DNA from: an uncultured Oscillospiraceae bacterium
GTDB taxonomy: Bacteria > Bacillota > Clostridia > Oscillospirales > Oscillospiraceae
NCBI GenBank assembly: GCA_947589545.1
Contig: CANQBA010000008.1
Location: forward strand, 1-64,000
Length of the DNA stretch: 64,000 nucleotides
Direction: 5' to 3'
In this document: positions 1 to 7,832 of the stretch, one piece after another
Numbering within the stretch: position 1 is the first letter of the stretch
How the letters are laid out: every line of letters begins with the position of its first letter
The notes under the pieces: generated by a model
Database searches by the model: none
Seen by the model: the letters and a program-made list of their open reading frames with translations, nothing else
What the model was told of the DNA's origin: nothing
Translations under genes and position numbers: made by a program

Positions 1-263
1 TGGTATGCAAAGAGTGCGGCAAGGAATTCGTCTTTACCGCCGGTGAGCAGGAGTTCTACGCTGAGCGCGGCTTCCAGAACGAGCCCCAGCGCTGCAAGGC
101 CTGCCGTGACGCCCGCAAGAACGCCGTTCGCGGCCCCCGTGAGTTCTTCACCGCTGTCTGCGCCAACTGCGGCGGCGAGGCGAAGGTTCCCTTCGAGCCC
201 AAGTCCGACCGGCCCGTGTACTGCAGCGACTGCTTTGCCAAGATGAAGGAGCAGCAGCGCTGA
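1..263 (+). CDS. Zinc-ribbon protein, C-terminal part (partial)
   Basis: The gene runs in from the left edge, with the reading frame starting at base 3, and ends at TGA 261-263. The visible 86 residues carry four CxxC knuckles (VCKEC, CKAC, CANC, CSDC), enough for two small zinc ribbons joined by a charged linker with RGPREFF. This is the layout of the short zinc-ribbon proteins common in Clostridia (probable zinc-ribbon domain plus a CxxC-x(n)-CxxCF tail). Their function is unknown; nucleic-acid or protein binding is only a guess. The true start lies outside the window. A terminator follows 28 bases after the stop. Confidence 0.75.
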   Translation, partial: VCKECGKEFVFTAGEQEFYAERGFQNEPQRCKACRDARKNAVRGPREFFTAVCANCGGEAKVPFEPKSDRPVYCSDCFAKMKEQQR

Positions 264-290
264 TCGCCAAAGCGGCAAAAAAACTGAAAA

Positions 291-318
291 AGGGCGGGCC
301 TCCGGCTCGTCCTTTTTT
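291..318 (+). terminator. Rho-independent terminator after the zinc-ribbon gene
   Basis: GGGCGGGC (292-299) pairs, with two G-T wobbles, to GCTCGTCC (305-312) around a short loop. A run of six T follows. It sits directly downstream of the zinc-ribbon stop. Confidence 0.8.
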
Positions 319-377
319 ATATATTCGTCATATTTTCCCGTAATAATCTACTTATTATCCGAAAGGAGGCGCGGAGC

Positions 378-938
378 ATGGAGGACGCGGCCATCATCGA
401 CCTCTACTGGGCGCGGGACAGCCGCGCCATCGGCGAAACGGGCGCCAAATACGGCGTCTATCTCACCGGCATCGCCCTGAACCTGCTGGGTCTTCCCGAG
501 GACGCCGAGGAGTGCGTCTCGGACACCTATCTGGCCGCCTGGAACGCCATGCCGCCGGAGCGGCCGGGGATCCTGCGGGCCTTTTTGGGGAAGATCACCC
601 GCAATCTGGCTCTGGACCGCTTAAAGCGCCTCCGGGCCAAAAAACGGGGCGGCGGCGGGCCGCGGCTCATCTTCGACGAGCTGGCCGAGGTCATCCCCGG
701 CGGCGACCGCCCGGAGGCCGCGCTGGACAGGAAGGAGCTTGTGGGGGACATCGAAGCCTTCCTCCGGGCGGAGCCGGAGCGGGCCCGGAATATGTTCCTG
801 CGCCGCTACTGGTACGCCGACAGCGTCGCCGCCATCGCCGTCCGGTACGGCCTGGGGGAGAACGCCGTCTCGGCCCAGCTCATGCGCACGCGCAATAAGC
901 TGAGACGCTATCTGACGGAAAGGGGATATGTGATATGA
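378..938 (+). CDS. ECF-type RNA polymerase sigma factor
   Basis: This 186-residue protein has the two-domain ECF sigma layout. Region 2, about residues 15-85, contains DAEECVSDTYLAAWNAMP and the basic stretch LDRLKRLRAKKR. Region 4, about residues 135-182, is a helix-turn-helix built on VAAIAVRYGLGENAVSAQL. It should direct core RNA polymerase to a small regulon. The start is set by GAAAGGAGG 10 bases upstream. The stop overlaps the next start by four bases (ATGA), so the two are translationally coupled, as usual for a sigma factor and its membrane-anchored partner. The inducing signal cannot be read from the sequence. Confidence 0.85.
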   Translation: MEDAAIIDLYWARDSRAIGETGAKYGVYLTGIALNLLGLPEDAEECVSDTYLAAWNAMPPERPGILRAFLGKITRNLALDRLKRLRAKKRGGGGPRLIFDELAEVIPGGDRPEAALDRKELVGDIEAFLRAEPERARNMFLRRYWYADSVAAIAVRYGLGENAVSAQLMRTRNKLRRYLTERGYVI

Positions 939-1507
939 CAGGTGAAGCGCTGTTCGCCCTTCTGGGCGAGCTGGACGAGGCCCTGGTGGACGGGGCCGAG
1001 GCCCTGCCGGAGCGCCGGCCCGCGCGGGGACGTTTCCGGCCCGCCCTGCTGGCGGCCGCGGCCTGCGCGGCCCTGGCGATCCTGGCCGTCGCCCCGGGTC
1101 TTTTGCGGGCGGGCCGCGACACGAAGGGGGATTCCATGTCCGGGGGCCAGACCGCGGCCGACATGTCCTCCAAGCCGAATGACGTGAACCTCCAGGTTCC
1201 GAACGCCCCCGGCTCCGCCGCCGACGACAGCGCCACCGGCGATCGCGCGGAGGATCAGGGCTTTTTCGCCGTGATCGTCTCCCTGACGCCGGAGCTGACG
1301 GTCGCCCCGGCGGAGGACTCCCCCCTGTGGGGCCAGGCCGAGCGGGTCGTTCTGACCATGACCGACCGCGCCCCGGCGGCGGACGGGATGCCGGAGGATC
1401 TGAAACCCGGGGAGACGGTCTGGATCTCGTGCCCCCTGGAGGCATTGATCCGGCGGGACGGCGCCACTCTAGAGGCCCCTACGGTGTACGGCCTGTACCG
1501 GGAATGA
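935..1507 (+). CDS. Putative membrane-anchored anti-sigma partner
   Basis: This is a 190-residue protein with a short cytoplasmic N-terminus (about 35 residues, acidic then basic RRPARGRFR), one hydrophobic segment (about residues 36-57, rich in Ala and Leu), and an extracytoplasmic domain of about 130 residues with no family I recognise. Gene order (after an ECF sigma, 4-base overlap) and topology fit an anti-sigma factor. However, no zinc-binding anti-sigma motif (HxxxCxxC) is present, so the role is inferred from context only. A perfect palindrome follows 20 bases after the stop. Confidence 0.55.
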   Translation: MTGEALFALLGELDEALVDGAEALPERRPARGRFRPALLAAAACAALAILAVAPGLLRAGRDTKGDSMSGGQTAADMSSKPNDVNLQVPNAPGSAADDSATGDRAEDQGFFAVIVSLTPELTVAPAEDSPLWGQAERVVLTMTDRAPAADGMPEDLKPGETVWISCPLEALIRRDGATLEAPTVYGLYRE

Positions 1508-1527
1508 ATTACTCAGTAAATATTGTT

Positions 1528-1550
1528 GGGCCGCCCCTCCGGGGCGGCCC
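1528..1550. repeat. Perfect palindrome with GGGCCGCC stem; possible terminator
   Basis: GGGCCGCCCC and GGGGCGGCCC are separated by three bases. The hairpin follows the sigma/anti-sigma pair and could stop transcription, although the T run after it is interrupted (GAATCATTTT). A related GGGCCGCC...GGCGGCCC palindrome sits between argG and argH at 12558-12579, so this may be a dispersed palindromic element. Confidence 0.6.
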
Positions 1551-1653
1551 GAATCATTTTGCAACTTTGAAAAATGATTGGCATAGGATGGGGTACACGT
1601 CATATCCGCGCTCATTTTGCGTCTATATAGGCAGCGCGGGGTCAGGAGGAGCT

Positions 1654-2145
1654 ATGCTGATCGACACGCCCTATGACCGGGACGCCGCCGTGGCCTACGC
1701 GCGGCGCTGGGCCCTCTCCCGGAATCCCCTGTACTACGATTTTGAGGACATCGGCGGCGACTGCACCAATTTCGCCTCCCAATGCGTTTTCGCCGGGGCC
1801 GGCGTGATGAACTTCACCCCCGTCACCGGCTGGTACTACGTCACGGCCAACGACCGCACGGCCTCCTGGACAGGGGTGGAATACCTCTTCGATTTTCTGA
1901 CCCGCAGCGAGGGCCCCGGCCCCCGCGCCGCGGTTGTCCCCAAAAGCGCCGCCCAACCGGGGGATATCGTGCAGCTGGGCGGCCCGGAGGGGCGCTTCTA
2001 CCACTCCCCCGTTATCGTGGCCGTGTCCCCGTCCATCCTGGTGTGCGCCCACACCTACGACGCCCTGGACCGGCCCCTGGACACCTACGTCTTTGCCAGG
2101 GCGCGGTTCCTCCACATAGAGGGCGTCCGGCGGGAGGCTCAGTGA
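1654..2145 (+). CDS. Putative amidase domain protein (Amidase_6-like)
   Basis: This 163-residue protein is made almost entirely of one domain. The N-terminal YDRDAAVAYARRWAL and GGDCTNFASQCVFAGG-like segment (here GGDCTNFASQCVFAGAG, about residues 30-46) is the hallmark of the Amidase_6 family, with the Cys as likely nucleophile. HSPVIV and HTYD near residues 115 and 132 could supply the His. Relatives are cysteine amidases or peptidases, often acting on the cell wall. Here there is no signal peptide, so an intracellular role or unconventional export must be considered. The start is chosen from AGGAGGAGCT directly before ATG 1654. The 3' end overlaps the convergent sirtuin gene by seven bases. 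Confidence 0.7.
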   Translation: MLIDTPYDRDAAVAYARRWALSRNPLYYDFEDIGGDCTNFASQCVFAGAGVMNFTPVTGWYYVTANDRTASWTGVEYLFDFLTRSEGPGPRAAVVPKSAAQPGDIVQLGGPEGRFYHSPVIVAVSPSILVCAHTYDALDRPLDTYVFARARFLHIEGVRREAQ

Positions 2146-2861
2146 AGTTGGGAGAACACCTGGCCGATCTTCCCCGGGATCACCAGCTCCGCTAAGGAGT
2201 CCATAGGCGTGGGGGATTTGTTGATGAGCGCCAGATGCTTCCCCCGGAAATAGTGGATGAGGCCCGCCGCCGGGTAGACCGCCAGGGACGTGCCGCCGAT
2301 GATCAGCATATCCGCCCGGGTCAGCTCCGTCACCGCCCGGGTCAGCACGTCCCCGTCCAGCCCCTCCTCATAGAGGACGATGTCGGGCCGGACGATGCCG
2401 CCGCATTTATCACAGCGCGGCGTCCCGGAGGCGTCCTGGACGTAGGCGGCGTCGAAGCGTTTGCCGCATTGGACGCAGTAATTTTTCAGCAGCGTGCCGT
2501 GGAGCTCCAGCACGTTTTGGCTCCCGGCGGCCTGGTGGAGGCCGTCGATGTTCTGGGTGATGACGCACCGGAGCTTGCCCCGCCGCTCCAGCTCCGCCAG
2601 AAAGAGGTGCGCGGCGTTGGGCTTCGCCCCCCGGACGATGAGCTTGTCCCGGTAGAACCGGTAGAACTCGTCGGGGTACCGGTCAAAGAAGGAGCGGCTC
2701 AAAATCTCCTCCGGCGGGTATTCGTATTTCTGGTTGTACAGGCCGTCCACACTGCGGAAATCCGGGATGCCGCTCTCGGTGGACACGCCCGCGCCGCCGA
2801 AAAAGACCACCCTTTGGCTCTCGTCCAGCATATTTTGCAGTTTTTCGATCTTCTCGTCCAT
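2139..2861 (-). CDS. NAD-dependent protein deacylase, Sir2 family (sirtuin)
   Basis: This 240-residue class of sirtuin removes acyl groups from protein lysines, consuming NAD and releasing nicotinamide and O-acyl-ADP-ribose. Visible motifs in order are GAGVSTESGIPDFRS (NAD binding), TQNIDGLH (catalytic His), a zinc finger of two CxxC pairs (CVQC and CDKC) and GGTSLAVYPAAG. The start is set at ATG 2861 (MDEKIEKL), which has an AGGGGG site seven bases upstream; a longer in-frame extension lacks one. It is divergent from the MFS cluster and convergent with the amidase gene. Confidence 0.92.
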   Translation of the reverse strand: MDEKIEKLQNMLDESQRVVFFGGAGVSTESGIPDFRSVDGLYNQKYEYPPEEILSRSFFDRYPDEFYRFYRDKLIVRGAKPNAAHLFLAELERRGKLRCVITQNIDGLHQAAGSQNVLELHGTLLKNYCVQCGKRFDAAYVQDASGTPRCDKCGGIVRPDIVLYEEGLDGDVLTRAVTELTRADMLIIGGTSLAVYPAAGLIHYFRGKHLALINKSPTPMDSLAELVIPGKIGQVFSQLH

Positions 2862-2884
2862 GACGCCGCCCCCTGTGAAAGAAA

Positions 2885-2913
2885 TTGACAACACCATTGT
2901 AGCAGTTTATAAT
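2885..2913 (+). promoter_or_regulatory. Perfect consensus sigma-A promoter of the membrane cluster
   Basis: TTGACA (2885-2890), exactly 17 bases, then TATAAT (2908-2913). It points to the MFS gene, with an expected transcript start near 2920. It lies in the short divergent region with the sirtuin gene. Confidence 0.88.
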
Positions 2914-2941
2914 GGAATAATCAAGAAAGGCGGTGGAAAAC

Positions 2942-4045
2942 GTGAAAAAACTTTTTCCCCTTACCTTCGCCCACTTTACGGTGGATCTGGCCTGCTTCAC
3001 CGCCCTCTTCGGGGCGCTCTCCCCCGCCGTGACGGACAAAACCGCCCTGTCGGCGCTGTTTTTGACGTATAATCTCATCGCCTTTGGCCTCCAGTGCCTC
3101 CTGGGCGCGCTTCTGGACGTGAAAAAGCTCCCCCGTGTGACCTTTGCCGCCCTGGGCGCGGGGGTCACGGCCCTGGGGCTGACCGTGGCGGCCGTGGGCC
3201 GCGCCGTCTCCGCCGGGGCGCTCCTTCCCGTCCTCGGCATGATCGCCGCCGCGCTGGGCAACGCGGCCTTCCATGTGGGCGCGGGCTCCTTTGTGCTGAC
3301 GGCCTGCCGGGGCAAAATGGCCCCCAGCGGCGTTTTCAACAGCGCCGGCGCGTTGGGCGTGGGCCTGGGCACGCTTCTGGGGACAGGCCGTCCCGCCCTC
3401 GCCTTCCCCCTGTCCCTGACGGCGGTGCTCCTGGCTCTCGCCGCTCTCCTGATCCCGCCCGTCCGGAAGGTTGCGGACAAGCCCCACTGCCGGGAGCTCT
3501 CCGGCCTTGTCCGTCCCCTGCCCGTGGAACGGGCCGCCGCGCTCCTGGGTGCCGCCGTGGCCTTCCACGCCTTCGCCGCCGCCATAGCCCCGGAGGCTCC
3601 CGGCCTTACGGGGGCGTTGACCCTGGCATGTCCGGTGATGATTTTCCTGGGCAAGCTCTCCGGCGGGGCCATAGCGGACAGGATCGGCGCCAAAGCGGCC
3701 CTCCTTGTCTCCCTGCCCCTCTCCGCCGCGCTCTTCGCCCTCTGCGGAGTCTTTCCCGCCCTGGCGCTGCCGGCGATTCTGCTCATGAATATCTCCGTCC
3801 CCGTCGTCCAGTGCGTCCTGGCGGGGGCTCTGCCGGAAACCCCCGGCTTCGCCTTCGGTCTTTCCAAGCTGGCGCTGGTGACCGGCACGGCCTTCGCCTA
3901 CTTTGTGCCCGTCTCCGCGGCGGCACGCCCCTATGAAACGGCGGCGCTGACGGCCCTGTCCCTGCTGGCCGCGGCGGCCGTCCGCTCCGATCCCGCGAAA
4001 CTACAGAAGGAGGTAAACAAACATGGTCAACACACTGCCCCTTGA
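2942..4045 (+). CDS. Major facilitator superfamily-like membrane transporter
   Basis: This is a protein of about 367 residues, almost entirely hydrophobic, with roughly 10-12 membrane helices and short basic loops. One loop (AIADRIGAKAAL) resembles the GxxxDRxGRR loop of MFS carriers. The substrate is unknown. The start is probably GTG 2942 (AAAGG 11 bases upstream); an in-frame GTG at 2933 is too close to that site. A perfect consensus promoter lies 30 bases upstream. The 3' end overlaps the next small gene by 23 bases, with its ribosome site inside this gene, so expression is coupled to the tiny membrane proteins that follow. Confidence 0.75.
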   Translation: MKKLFPLTFAHFTVDLACFTALFGALSPAVTDKTALSALFLTYNLIAFGLQCLLGALLDVKKLPRVTFAALGAGVTALGLTVAAVGRAVSAGALLPVLGMIAAALGNAAFHVGAGSFVLTACRGKMAPSGVFNSAGALGVGLGTLLGTGRPALAFPLSLTAVLLALAALLIPPVRKVADKPHCRELSGLVRPLPVERAAALLGAAVAFHAFAAAIAPEAPGLTGALTLACPVMIFLGKLSGGAIADRIGAKAALLVSLPLSAALFALCGVFPALALPAILLMNISVPVVQCVLAGALPETPGFAFGLSKLALVTGTAFAYFVPVSAAARPYETAALTALSLLAAAAVRSDPAKLQKEVNKHGQHTAP

Positions 4046-4178
4046 CATCGCCCCCGACCCGGAGCCTCTGGCCGGCGCGCCCTTTAACGCGGCGGCGGTA
4101 GTCATCGCCGTCCTGGCGGCGGCCGCCCTGCTCCTTGTGGCGGTATGGGTCATTCAAAAGAAAAAAGGAGGTAAATAA
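4023..4178 (+). CDS. Small single-helix membrane protein (51 aa)
   Basis: A 51-residue protein has an acidic, proline-rich N-terminus (LPLDIAPDPEPLAG), one hydrophobic helix (about residues 22-44) and a basic tail QKKKGGK. This predicts the N-terminus outside and the tail inside. AGAAGGAGGTAAACAAAC just before the ATG is a strong ribosome site. I do not recognise a family. Its N-terminal LPLDIAPDP resembles LPLDVAPVP in the next small protein, suggesting the two are related or bind the same partner, probably the MFS protein encoded just before. Confidence 0.65.
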   Translation: MVNTLPLDIAPDPEPLAGAPFNAAAVVIAVLAAAALLLVAVWVIQKKKGGK

Positions 4179-4180
4179 GG

Positions 4181-4396
4181 ATGCTCTCTCTTCTCCCCCT
4201 GGACGTGGCCCCGGTGCCGACTATGCTCTTCGCCTTCGGCGTCCCCGCCCTGATCTTTTTCATCATCGTGGGCCTGGGCGTGCTGGCGGTAAAGCTCATC
4301 AAAAAGCTCTCCCGCTCCGCCGCCCGGAAGGAGGCGGAACGGCTTGGCGCTTCTACTCCTCCTGCTGAGGAATCTGACGCTGACGATACTCCTTGA
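4181..4396 (+). CDS. Small single-helix membrane protein (71 aa)
   Basis: A 71-residue protein begins MLSLLPLDVAPVP, has one membrane helix (about residues 15-40, rich in Phe, Ile and Val), then a basic segment KLIKKLSRSAARKEAER and an acidic end EESDADD. A strong AAAGGAGG site precedes the start, which is three bases after the previous stop. The shared LPLDxAPxP start links it to the 51-residue neighbour. It overlaps the following gene by 53 bases. Function unknown; an accessory subunit of a membrane complex is the simplest guess. Confidence 0.65.
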   Translation: MLSLLPLDVAPVPTMLFAFGVPALIFFIIVGLGVLAVKLIKKLSRSAARKEAERLGASTPPAEESDADDTP

Positions 4397-4679
4397 GGGC
4401 GCGGCCATAGGGCTCATCTTCCGGAAGCTCCCGCCCCTTTTGTACAGCGTCCTGGCCAATGTGATGACCAATCCCGCCCTCAACCTGGCCGTCATCCTTC
4501 TGGTGGGAAAAGCCCGCCTGCCCTACTGGCCCTGCGTCCTCCCCCTGGAGCTGGCCGCCGTGCTGGCGGAGGCGTGGGCCTATCGCTCCCTTCTGCCCTC
4601 CCTGGACCGGGGAAAGCCCTTTCTCCTCTCCCTGTGCCTCAACGCCCTGAGCTTCACCGTCGGGATATTGATCGGGTGA
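4344..4679 (+). CDS. Small integral membrane protein (111 aa, TTG start)
   Basis: This 111-residue protein has three or four membrane helices and few charges. A basic loop GKARLPYW lies near residue 55 and LPSLDRGKPF near residue 85. The TTG start at 4344 is supported by AAGGAGGCGGAACGGC directly upstream, inside the previous gene. The overlap means coupled translation. No family recognised. It is the last member of the four-gene membrane cluster and is followed by a terminator. Confidence 0.6.
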   Translation: MALLLLLLRNLTLTILLEGAAIGLIFRKLPPLLYSVLANVMTNPALNLAVILLVGKARLPYWPCVLPLELAAVLAEAWAYRSLLPSLDRGKPFLLSLCLNALSFTVGILIG

Positions 4680-4747
4680 AGATGTACGCCTCCCCCCGCC
4701 GGGGTGAAGCCCCTACGCGTCTATTGGATGATATTCGGAAATACGGT

Positions 4748-4776
4748 AAACGGGCCGCTGACGCGACCCGTTTTTT
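4748..4776 (+). terminator. Terminator after the membrane cluster
   Basis: AAACGGG...CCCGTTT with an inner CGC/GCG step and a TGAC loop, then six T. Because the stem starts with A and ends with T it could also act, more weakly, on minus-strand transcripts leaving argF. Confidence 0.75.
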
Positions 4777-4815
4777 GCTGTTCAAAAAAATAATTAAAAA
4801 TATTTCAAAAAATAC

Positions 4816-4844
4816 TTGACAAACACTTCTGCTTATGGTATAAT
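4816..4844 (+). promoter_or_regulatory. Perfect consensus promoter pointing into the 3' end of argF
   Basis: TTGACA (4816-4821), 17 bases, TATAAT (4839-4844). It lies on the plus strand although the next gene, argF, is on the minus strand and ends at 4885. No plus-strand gene follows, so the transcript would be antisense to argF, or the promoter is a leftover of a gene lost by rearrangement. Confidence 0.8.
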
Positions 4845-4850
4845 ACGCTT

Positions 4851-4882
4851 AATCGGAAGTATATGCTTCTACAAGGCCGATT
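4851..4882 (+). other. Hairpin at the start of the predicted antisense transcript
   Basis: AATCGG (4851-4856) pairs with CCGATT (4877-4882), enclosing a smaller GAAG-TATATG-CTTC hairpin. It begins about seven bases after the -10 box, so it would be the very 5' end of the RNA, and it ends two bases before the argF stop codon. Confidence 0.5.
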
Positions 4883-4884
4883 CC

Positions 4885-5790
4885 TCAACCCTTCATGACC
4901 CGCACCAAGACGGCCTTCTGGGCGTGGAGGCGGTTTTCGGCCTCGTCGAAGATGGGGGCGGCGTACTTCTCGATGACCTCGTCGGTGATCTCCTCGCCCC
5001 GGTGGGCGGGGAGGCAGTGGAGAACGATGGCGTCGGGCTTGGCCTCGTTCATCAGCTTCGTATCCACGCAGTACCCGGCGAAATCCCGGCGGCGCTTCTC
5101 CGCTTCGTCCTCCATCCCCATGGAGGCCCAGACGTCGGTGTACACCGCGTCGGCGTCCCTGGCGGCGGCGAAGATGTCGTCGGTGACGGTGAGATCGCCG
5201 TTCTCATGGGCCCATTTGACGATGTCCGCGTCCGGCTCATAGCCACGGGGACAGCCGACAGCCACGCTCATGCCGGTCTTGATGCCGCCCACGATCAGGG
5301 AGTTGGCCATATTGTTGCCGTCGCCGATGAAGGCCAGCTTCCGGCCGGCCAGGGTACCCTTGTACTCCCGGATGGTCTGGAGATCGGCCAGCACCTGGCA
5401 GGGGTGGGCGTAATCGGTGAGGCCGTTGATGATGGGGATGGAGCCGTAGCGGGCCAGATCCTCCACCTCCGACTGCTCGTAGGTGCGGATCATAATGGCG
5501 TCCAGGTAGCGGGAGAGCACCCGGGCGGTGTCCTGCACCGGCTCGCCGCGGCCGATCTGCAGATCCCGGGAGCTCAGGAAGAGGGCGTTGCCCCCCAGCT
5601 GATACATGCCCGCCTCAAAGGACACGCGGGTGCGGGTGGAGGATTTCTGGAAGATCATACCCAGGGTTTTCCCCGTCAAAAGCGGATGGGGGATGTTGTT
5701 TTTGCGCTCAAATTTCAGCTGATCGGCAAGACCCAGAAGGTCCAGGATCTCCTCCTTGGAGAGGTCGCCCAGCTTCAGTAAATGCTTCAT
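4885..5790 (-). CDS. argF: Ornithine carbamoyltransferase
   Basis: This 301-residue enzyme makes citrulline from ornithine and carbamoyl phosphate (arginine pathway, cytosol, normally a trimer). Motifs seen: KSSTRTR for carbamoyl phosphate, DYAHPCQ, and near the C-terminus HCLPAHRGEE with the ornithine-binding Cys. Length is typical. It is the last gene of the nine-gene arg operon; its start overlaps the argD stop by four bases. An anabolic role follows from the full biosynthetic operon and the lack of arcA or arcC nearby. Confidence 0.95.
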   Translation of the reverse strand: MKHLLKLGDLSKEEILDLLGLADQLKFERKNNIPHPLLTGKTLGMIFQKSSTRTRVSFEAGMYQLGGNALFLSSRDLQIGRGEPVQDTARVLSRYLDAIMIRTYEQSEVEDLARYGSIPIINGLTDYAHPCQVLADLQTIREYKGTLAGRKLAFIGDGNNMANSLIVGGIKTGMSVAVGCPRGYEPDADIVKWAHENGDLTVTDDIFAAARDADAVYTDVWASMGMEDEAEKRRRDFAGYCVDTKLMNEAKPDAIVLHCLPAHRGEEITDEVIEKYAAPIFDEAENRLHAQKAVLVRVMKG

Positions 5791-6962
5791 TCTCCAATCA
5801 CCTCTTTCAGAATTTCCATGGCTTCGCCAAGCTGTTCGTCGGTTATGGTCAGGGGCGGCACCAGCCGCACCTTCTCGTGGGCGGTGAGGGGGATCACGCC
5901 CCGTTCGATGGCCCTTTTGACCACCTCGCCGGCGGGCTTCTCCGTGAGGATGCCCACCATCAGGCCCAGGCCCGTGACGGACTTCACGCCCTTTGCGCCG
6001 GAGAGGGCGGCCTTGATGGTTTCGCCCTTGCGGCGGACGCCGGCCAGAAGCGCGTCGTCCAGGCGCTCCAGGATGCTGACGGCCCCGGCGCAGCTCACCG
6101 GGTTGCCGCCGAAGGTGGAGCCGTGGTCGCCCCGGCCCAGGGTATGCTCCACCCGCTCCCCCAGCAGGCAGGCCCCCAGGGGGAGGCCGCCGCCCAGGCC
6201 CTTGGCGGTGGAGACGATGTCCGGCATAAAGCCGAACTGTTCATAGGCGTAGAGAGTGCCGGTACGGCCGTTGCCGGTCTGCACCTCGTCCACGATGATA
6301 AGCATGTCGTGCTCCCGGGCGATGCGCACCACCTGGTCCACATAGTCCCGGGTGAGGGACACCACGCCGCCCTCGCCCTGAACCAGCTCCAGCATCACGG
6401 CGCAGCAGTTCCCCTGTTCAGCAAACGCCCGCACCTCCCCGGCGTCCTGGGCGCTGGCGTGGACGAAGCCGGGGGTGAAGGGGCCGAATTTGGTGTGAAA
6501 GGCGTCCTGGCCCGTGGCGGAAAGGGTGGTGACGGTGCGGCCGTGGAAGCTGTTTTTCAGGGTGATCACGGTGCTGCGGCTCTCGTCCCCAACCCTGTCA
6601 AAGGCCCATTTCCGGGCGGTCTTGATGGCGCATTCGTTGGCCTCCGCGCCGGAATTTCCGAAGAAAACCTTCTTAAAGCCGGTTCTCTTACACAGGAGCT
6701 TTGCCAGCCTTACGCAGGGCTCGGTGTAGTAGAGGTTGGACATGTGCTGGAGCTTCCCCAGCTGCTCCGTCACCGCCCCGATCCAGACGGGATCTGCAAG
6801 GCCGAAGACGTTGACGGCAATGCCGGCCCCCAGGTCGATATAGCGCCGGCCCCGGTCGTCAAAGACCTCCGCCCCGTGGCCGGAGGTGAACACCACGTCG
6901 GCCCGGCCGTAGGTGTTGGCCACATAGGTCTGATCCAGGGCTTTGATATCCATTTCGTCCAT
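5787..6962 (-). CDS. argD: Acetylornithine aminotransferase
   Basis: This 391-residue class-III PLP aminotransferase moves an amino group from glutamate to N-acetylglutamate semialdehyde. Visible elements are the GNSGAEANE phosphate-binding motif, DEVQTGNGRTG (PLP ring contact), and STAKGLGGGLPLG with the Schiff-base Lys. The start MDEM has AGGGGAG six bases upstream. It lies 12 bases after argB and overlaps argF. Related enzymes can also act in lysine synthesis (dapC activity), but this context is purely arginine. Confidence 0.94.
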   Translation of the reverse strand: MDEMDIKALDQTYVANTYGRADVVFTSGHGAEVFDDRGRRYIDLGAGIAVNVFGLADPVWIGAVTEQLGKLQHMSNLYYTEPCVRLAKLLCKRTGFKKVFFGNSGAEANECAIKTARKWAFDRVGDESRSTVITLKNSFHGRTVTTLSATGQDAFHTKFGPFTPGFVHASAQDAGEVRAFAEQGNCCAVMLELVQGEGGVVSLTRDYVDQVVRIAREHDMLIIVDEVQTGNGRTGTLYAYEQFGFMPDIVSTAKGLGGGLPLGACLLGERVEHTLGRGDHGSTFGGNPVSCAGAVSILERLDDALLAGVRRKGETIKAALSGAKGVKSVTGLGLMVGILTEKPAGEVVKRAIERGVIPLTAHEKVRLVPPLTITDEQLGEAMEILKEVIGE

Positions 6963-6974
6963 AAGAATCTCCCC

Positions 6975-7832
6975 TTACGCGGTAAACATGGTGCCGATGC
7001 CGGCGTTGGTAAGAAGCTCCATCAGGATGGAGTGCGGCAGCCGCCCGTCGATGATGAACACCTTTTTGACCCCGCGTCGTATGGCCTCCACACAGCACTG
7101 GATCTTGGGGATCATGCCGCCGGAGATGACGCCCTGGGCGGTGAGCTCCGGCACCTCGGAGACGGACAGCCGCCGGATCAGCGTATCCGGATCGTCCTTG
7201 TCCCGCAGAAGCCCCTCGATGTCCGTCATAGTCAGCATGGACTCCGCCCCCAGCTTCCCGGCGATGCGGGCGGCGGCGGTGTCGGCGTTGATGTTGTAAA
7301 GATTGCCCTGGGCGTCGCACCCCACGGTGGAGATGATGGGGATGTAGCCCATATCCAGAAGGTCGGTGATGGGCTTCACGTCCACGTCCTGGATCTCCCC
7401 CACGGCCCCCAGCCGGGGATCCAGCTGGGAGGCGCGGATCATGTGGCCGTCCACGCCGGAGATGCCGATGGCGCGTCCGCCGGCCAGCTCCACCAGGTTC
7501 ACCAGATCCTTGTTGACCTTCCCGGCCAGCACCATCTGGACGATGTCCATGGTCTCCCCGTCGGTGACCCGCAGGCCGCCCACGAATTCCGACTTCTTGC
7601 CGGTCTTTTTCAGCATGTCGGAGATCTCCGGCCCGCCGCCGTGGACGACCACCACCTTGATGCCGATCATGCTGAGGAGCACGATGTCCCCCATGACGTA
7701 TTTTTTCAGTGTCTCGTCGGTCATGGCGTTGCCGCCGTATTTGATGAGGATCACCTTTCCGGCGTACTTCTGTATGTACGGAAGCGCCTCCGTCAGTGTC
7801 TGCGCCCGCAGGGCGTGGTCATGTAAGTCCAT
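6975..7832 (-). CDS. argB: Acetylglutamate kinase
   Basis: This 285-residue amino-acid kinase phosphorylates N-acetylglutamate with ATP, the usual feedback-controlled step of linear or cyclic arginine synthesis. It shows IKYGGNAM (ATP phosphates), VVHGGGPEI (substrate) and NINADTAAA (late nucleotide-site motif). The N-terminal extension before IKYGGNAM (about 30 residues, ALTEALPYIQKYAGK) is of the type found in arginine-inhibited hexameric kinases, so feedback inhibition by arginine is plausible. AAGGAGG lies seven bases before the ATG. A 209-base gap separates it from argJ. Confidence 0.95.
   Translation of the reverse strand: MDLHDHALRAQTLTEALPYIQKYAGKVILIKYGGNAMTDETLKKYVMGDIVLLSMIGIKVVVVHGGGPEISDMLKKTGKKSEFVGGLRVTDGETMDIVQMVLAGKVNKDLVNLVELAGGRAIGISGVDGHMIRASQLDPRLGAVGEIQDVDVKPITDLLDMGYIPIISTVGCDAQGNLYNINADTAAARIAGKLGAESMLTMTDIEGLLRDKDDPDTLIRRLSVSEVPELTAQGVISGGMIPKIQCCVEAIRRGVKKVFIIDGRLPHSILMELLTNAGIGTMFTA

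Noticed and set aside
5877..7826. Long plus-strand open frame (649 codons) across argD and argB, and similar long antisense frames over argF, argH, argG and the sulfatase.
   Set aside because: They are mirror frames of GC-rich genes with clear family motifs on the minus strand. Their translations are rich in His, Gly, Val and Asp and match nothing recognisable.
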